64,000 bases of DNA, from assembly GCF_900103935.1 (NCBI RefSeq), contig NZ_FNIC01000002.1, positions 248,001 through 312,000 on the forward strand, given 5' to 3'. Position numbers and translations under genes: made by a program. Position 1 is the first letter of the stretch, and each line of letters begins with the position of its first letter. Positions 61,805 to 64,000 of the stretch are shown in pieces. This DNA is from Nocardioides szechwanensis. Lineage in GTDB: Bacteria > Actinomycetota > Actinomycetes > Propionibacteriales > Nocardioidaceae. A model generated the notes under the pieces. It saw only the letters and a list, made by a program, of their open reading frames with translations. It did not search any database and was not told where the DNA came from.

Positions 61805-61877
61805 GGCTCAGCGACCCCGTCGAGGGGCACTGAGCCGCGCCCACGCCCCACCCGAGCCACCGTGAGGAGGACCCGAC

Positions 61878-62381
61878 GTGCACTGCCCGTACTGCCGCAA
61901 CACCGACACCCGGGTCCTCGACTCCCGCGTGGCCGACGACGGCGGCTCGATCCGCCGCCGGCGCACCTGCCCGGCCGACACCGGTGGCTGCGGCAAGCGC
62001 TTCACCACGGTGGAGCAGATGCAGCTGACCGTCCTCAAGCGCTCCGGCGCCACCGAGCCGTTCGCCCGCGACAAGGCGATCTCGGGCGTCCGGAAGGCCT
62101 GCAAGGGCCGCCCGGTCACCGAAGACCAGCTGGCCCACCTCGGGCAGGACGTCGAGGACGCGCTGCGTCTGTCCGGCGCCGCCGAGATCCCCGCCAACGA
62201 GGTCGGCCTGGCCATCCTCGGGCCGCTGCGCGAGCTCGACGAGGTCGCCTACCTCCGCTTCGCCAGCGTCTACCGCGCCTTCGAGTCGGCTGACGACTTC
62301 GAGGACGAGATCGCGATCCTTCGCGCCGAGCGTCAGGTCCCTGACTCGCCGGCCGAGCTCACCTCAGCCCCCAGCGGCTGA
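61878..62381 (+). CDS. nrdR: Transcriptional repressor NrdR
   Basis: 167 residues. Zinc ribbon with CPYC (3-6) and [15 protein letters not shown]-cone domain from about residue 50 ([21 protein letters not shown]). It senses dATP/ATP and represses ribonucleotide reductase operons. The zinc ribbon is longer than usual (an insert [15 protein letters not shown] between the Cys pairs), as in other actinobacteria. GTG 61878 follows GAGGAGG. It leads the nrdR-nrdJ operon. Confidence 0.95.
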   Translation: MHCPYCRNTDTRVLDSRVADDGGSIRRRRTCPADTGGCGKRFTTVEQMQLTVLKRSGATEPFARDKAISGVRKACKGRPVTEDQLAHLGQDVEDALRLSGAAEIPANEVGLAILGPLRELDEVAYLRFASVYRAFESADDFEDEIAILRAERQVPDSPAELTSAPSG

Positions 62382-62390
62382 CCAAGAACC

Positions 62391-62424
62391 GCCCGGCAGG
62401 TCGTGGGGAAGCGGCCTGCCGGGC
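62391..62424 (+). terminator. Intercistronic hairpin nrdR-nrdJ
   Basis: GCCCGGCAGG and CCTGCCGGGC form a perfect 10-bp stem with 14-base loop, ten bases after the nrdR stop. It is followed by ordinary sequence without a T-run; an attenuator or mRNA-stability element is possible. Confidence 0.5.
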
Positions 62425-62541
62425 GTACCAACTCTTTCCCCCGACAACTTCGGGCATCCCGGTCGATCAGGACCGTCGGTGCCAACAGCTTTCATTGACA
62501 CCACCCCCCAGGGATCCAACCCAGGAAGCACGAGGAGCACC

Positions 62542-64000
62542 ATGACCGAGACGGTGAGCGGCACCCCCAGCACGAAGGTCGACAAGGGGGCCGGCCAGGG
62601 TCTGACCCTCGAGCGCGTCTTCAGCACCGCTGGCGTGCACCCCTACGACCAGCTGACCTGGGAGCGTCGCGACGTCGTCCAGACCAACTGGAAGACCGGC
62701 GCCACCGTCTTCGAGCAGCGCGGTGTCGAATACCCCGACTCCTGGTCGGTCAACGCCTCCACGATCGTGACGACGAAGTACTTCCGCGGCGCCGTCGGCT
62801 CCGACGTACGCGAGTGGAGCCTCAAGCAGCTCATCGACCGGATCGTGAAGACCTACACCAAGGCCGGCCTCGACCACGGCTACTTCGCCACCCCCGGTGA
62901 CGCCGAGATCTTCGAGCACGAGCTGACCTGGCTGCTCGTCAACCAGTACTTCTCCTTCAACTCGCCGGTCTGGTTCAACGTCGGCACCCCGTCGCCCCAG
63001 CAGGTCTCGGCCTGCTTCATCCTCTCGGTCGACGACTCGATGGACTCCATCCTCAACTGGTACAAGGAGGAGGGCTTCATCTTCAAGGGCGGCTCCGGCG
63101 CCGGCCTCAACCTCTCGCGCATCCGCTCCTCCAAGGAGCTCCTCTCCTCCGGCGGCACCGCCTCCGGCCCGGTCTCCTTCATGCGTGGCGCCGACGCCTC
63201 CGCGGGCACCATCAAGTCCGGTGGCGCCACGCGCCGCGCGGCCAAGATGGTCGTCCTCGACGTCGACCACCCCGACATCGAAGAGTTCGTGATGACCAAG
63301 GCCAAGGAGGAGGACAAGATCCGCGCCCTCCGTGACGCCGGGTTCGACATGGACCTCGGTGGCGCCGACATCACGTCCGTGCAATACCAGAACGCCAACA
63401 ACTCGGTCCGCGTCAGCGACGAGTTCATGCGCGCCGTCGAGGACGGCACCGACTTCGCGCTGCGCGGCCGCAAGAACGGCGAGGTCATCGAGCGCGTCGA
63501 CGCCCGCGACCTGTTCCGCAAGATCAGCGAGGCCGCCTGGGCCTGCGCCGACCCGGGCCTCCAGTACGACGACACGATCAACGACTGGCACACCAACCCT
63601 GAGACGGGCCGGATCACCGCGTCCAACCCCTGCTCCGAATACATGTCGCTCGACAACTCCTCGTGCAACCTGGCGTCGCTCAACCTGCTGAAGTTCCTCA
63701 AGGACGACGACACCTTCGACGCCCCGCTGTTCGCCAAGGCCGTCGAGTTCATCATCACCGCGATGGACATCTCCATCTGCTTCGCCGACTTCCCGACCGA
63801 GGCGATCGGCGACACCACCCGCGACTACCGCCAGCTCGGCATCGGCTACGCCAACCTCGGCGCCCTGCTGATGGCGATGGGCCTGGGCTACGACTCCGAC
63901 GGCGGCCGCGCCATGGCCGCGACCATCACCTCGCTGATGACCGGCCAGTCCTACAAGCGCTCGGCCGAGCTCGCCGCGATCGTCGGCCCCTACGCCGGCT
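62542..64000 (+). CDS. nrdJ: Adenosylcobalamin-dependent (class II) ribonucleotide reductase NrdJ, 5' part
   Basis: First 486 residues; the gene continues past the right edge. Class II RNR with N-terminal RDVVQTNWKTGATVFEQRG, the first redox Cys158 in SACFILSV, the allosteric/active region GGSGAGLNLS and the thiyl-radical Cys364 in NPCSEY, then NSSCNLASLNL and IGYANLGALLM. It makes deoxynucleotides using coenzyme B12, with or without oxygen. GAGGAG lies four bases from ATG 62542. Paired with nrdR under NrdR and perhaps DnaA control. Confidence 0.95.
   Translation, partial: MTETVSGTPSTKVDKGAGQGLTLERVFSTAGVHPYDQLTWERRDVVQTNWKTGATVFEQRGVEYPDSWSVNASTIVTTKYFRGAVGSDVREWSLKQLIDRIVKTYTKAGLDHGYFATPGDAEIFEHELTWLLVNQYFSFNSPVWFNVGTPSPQQVSACFILSVDDSMDSILNWYKEEGFIFKGGSGAGLNLSRIRSSKELLSSGGTASGPVSFMRGADASAGTIKSGGATRRAAKMVVLDVDHPDIEEFVMTKAKEEDKIRALRDAGFDMDLGGADITSVQYQNANNSVRVSDEFMRAVEDGTDFALRGRKNGEVIERVDARDLFRKISEAAWACADPGLQYDDTINDWHTNPETGRITASNPCSEYMSLDNSSCNLASLNLLKFLKDDDTFDAPLFAKAVEFIITAMDISICFADFPTEAIGDTTRDYRQLGIGYANLGALLMAMGLGYDSDGGRAMAATITSLMTGQSYKRSAELAAIVGPYAG

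Larger units (their letters stand above)
61583..61877. promoter_or_regulatory. Control region of nrdR-nrdJ
   Basis: 295 non-coding bases. The right half holds two NrdR-box-like sites and three DnaA-box-like 9-mers listed separately; it is AT-richer than its surroundings (61689-61805), as promoters are. In the left half (61583-61688) nothing was recognised. GAGGAGG before GTG 61878 is the nrdR ribosome site. Confidence 0.6.

Noticed and set aside
62425..62541. Cobalamin riboswitch ahead of nrdJ
   Set aside because: No B12 box or conserved core. NrdJ uses B12, so repression by B12 would also make little sense.

Overview
The window is 64 kb of very GC-rich, densely coded chromosome from an actinobacterium. 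Frequent GTG and some TTG starts, short or absent leaders, F420/LLM- and PPOX-type enzymes, a mycothiol-type DinB protein, Tat-exported phosphatases, RpfB, a LexA-type SOS box and a B12-dependent ribonucleotide reductase all fit. Gene content and sequence style suggest the Nocardioidaceae (Nocardioides-like); the genus is inference. I saw no rRNA, tRNA, CRISPR, insertion sequence or prophage: this is core chromosome with a few accessory patches.

Layout. 1-7.6 kb: a truncated secreted RTX-like protein, a LuxR regulator, a divergent oxidoreductase/SDR-TetR pair around a KstR-like operator, a small DUF2892 membrane gene with a CsoR-type operator, and a large GAF sensor kinase. 7.6-17.3 kb: a conserved actinobacterial block, protein mannosyltransferase / rsmI / hydrolase / tatD / rpfB / rsmA / ispE / ABC-F, the same order as mycobacterial Rv1002c-Rv1011 apart from insertions. 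17.3-22.7 kb: MarR with a trans-aconitate methyltransferase, an unusual CsoR-like protein without Cys, an APH-like kinase with an LLM oxidoreductase, and a PHP-family secreted hydrolase. 22.7-39.7 kb: gluABCD glutamate uptake operon, miaB, peptidase E, a run of tiny acidic proteins, miaA, dapF and hflX, interleaved with SDR, DinB and AraC genes. 39.7-49.6 kb: an eight-gene sugar or polyol uptake and catabolism cluster (ABC transporter, two TIM-barrel isomerases, Gfo/Idh dehydrogenase, divergent ROK regulator). 49.6-58.4 kb: DinG-type helicase, lipoprotein, two Tat phosphatases and a tandem pair of secreted metalloproteases. 58.4-64 kb: lexA, an SDR, a LysM membrane protein behind a cluster of SOS boxes, a Mug-like glycosylase, nrdR and the start of nrdJ. 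From gluABCD to nrdR the core genes match the mycobacterial and corynebacterial recA-lexA neighbourhood, but spread out by inserted genes.

Regulation that can be read: LexA boxes at lexA and the LysM gene; two NrdR boxes 31 bp apart, overlapped by DnaA boxes, ahead of nrdR-nrdJ; palindromic operators at the KstR-like, CsoR-like, MarR and LLM-oxidoreductase promoters; a strong hairpin after the sugar-binding-protein gene; and a palindromic repeat present twice, once as a terminator and once serving also as the end of a coding sequence. No wholly unknown multi-gene system stood out. The least explained parts are the acidic mini-protein operon, the Cys-less CsoR paralogue, the paired metalloproteases and the hybrid replication/SOS control region at 60.0-61.9 kb.
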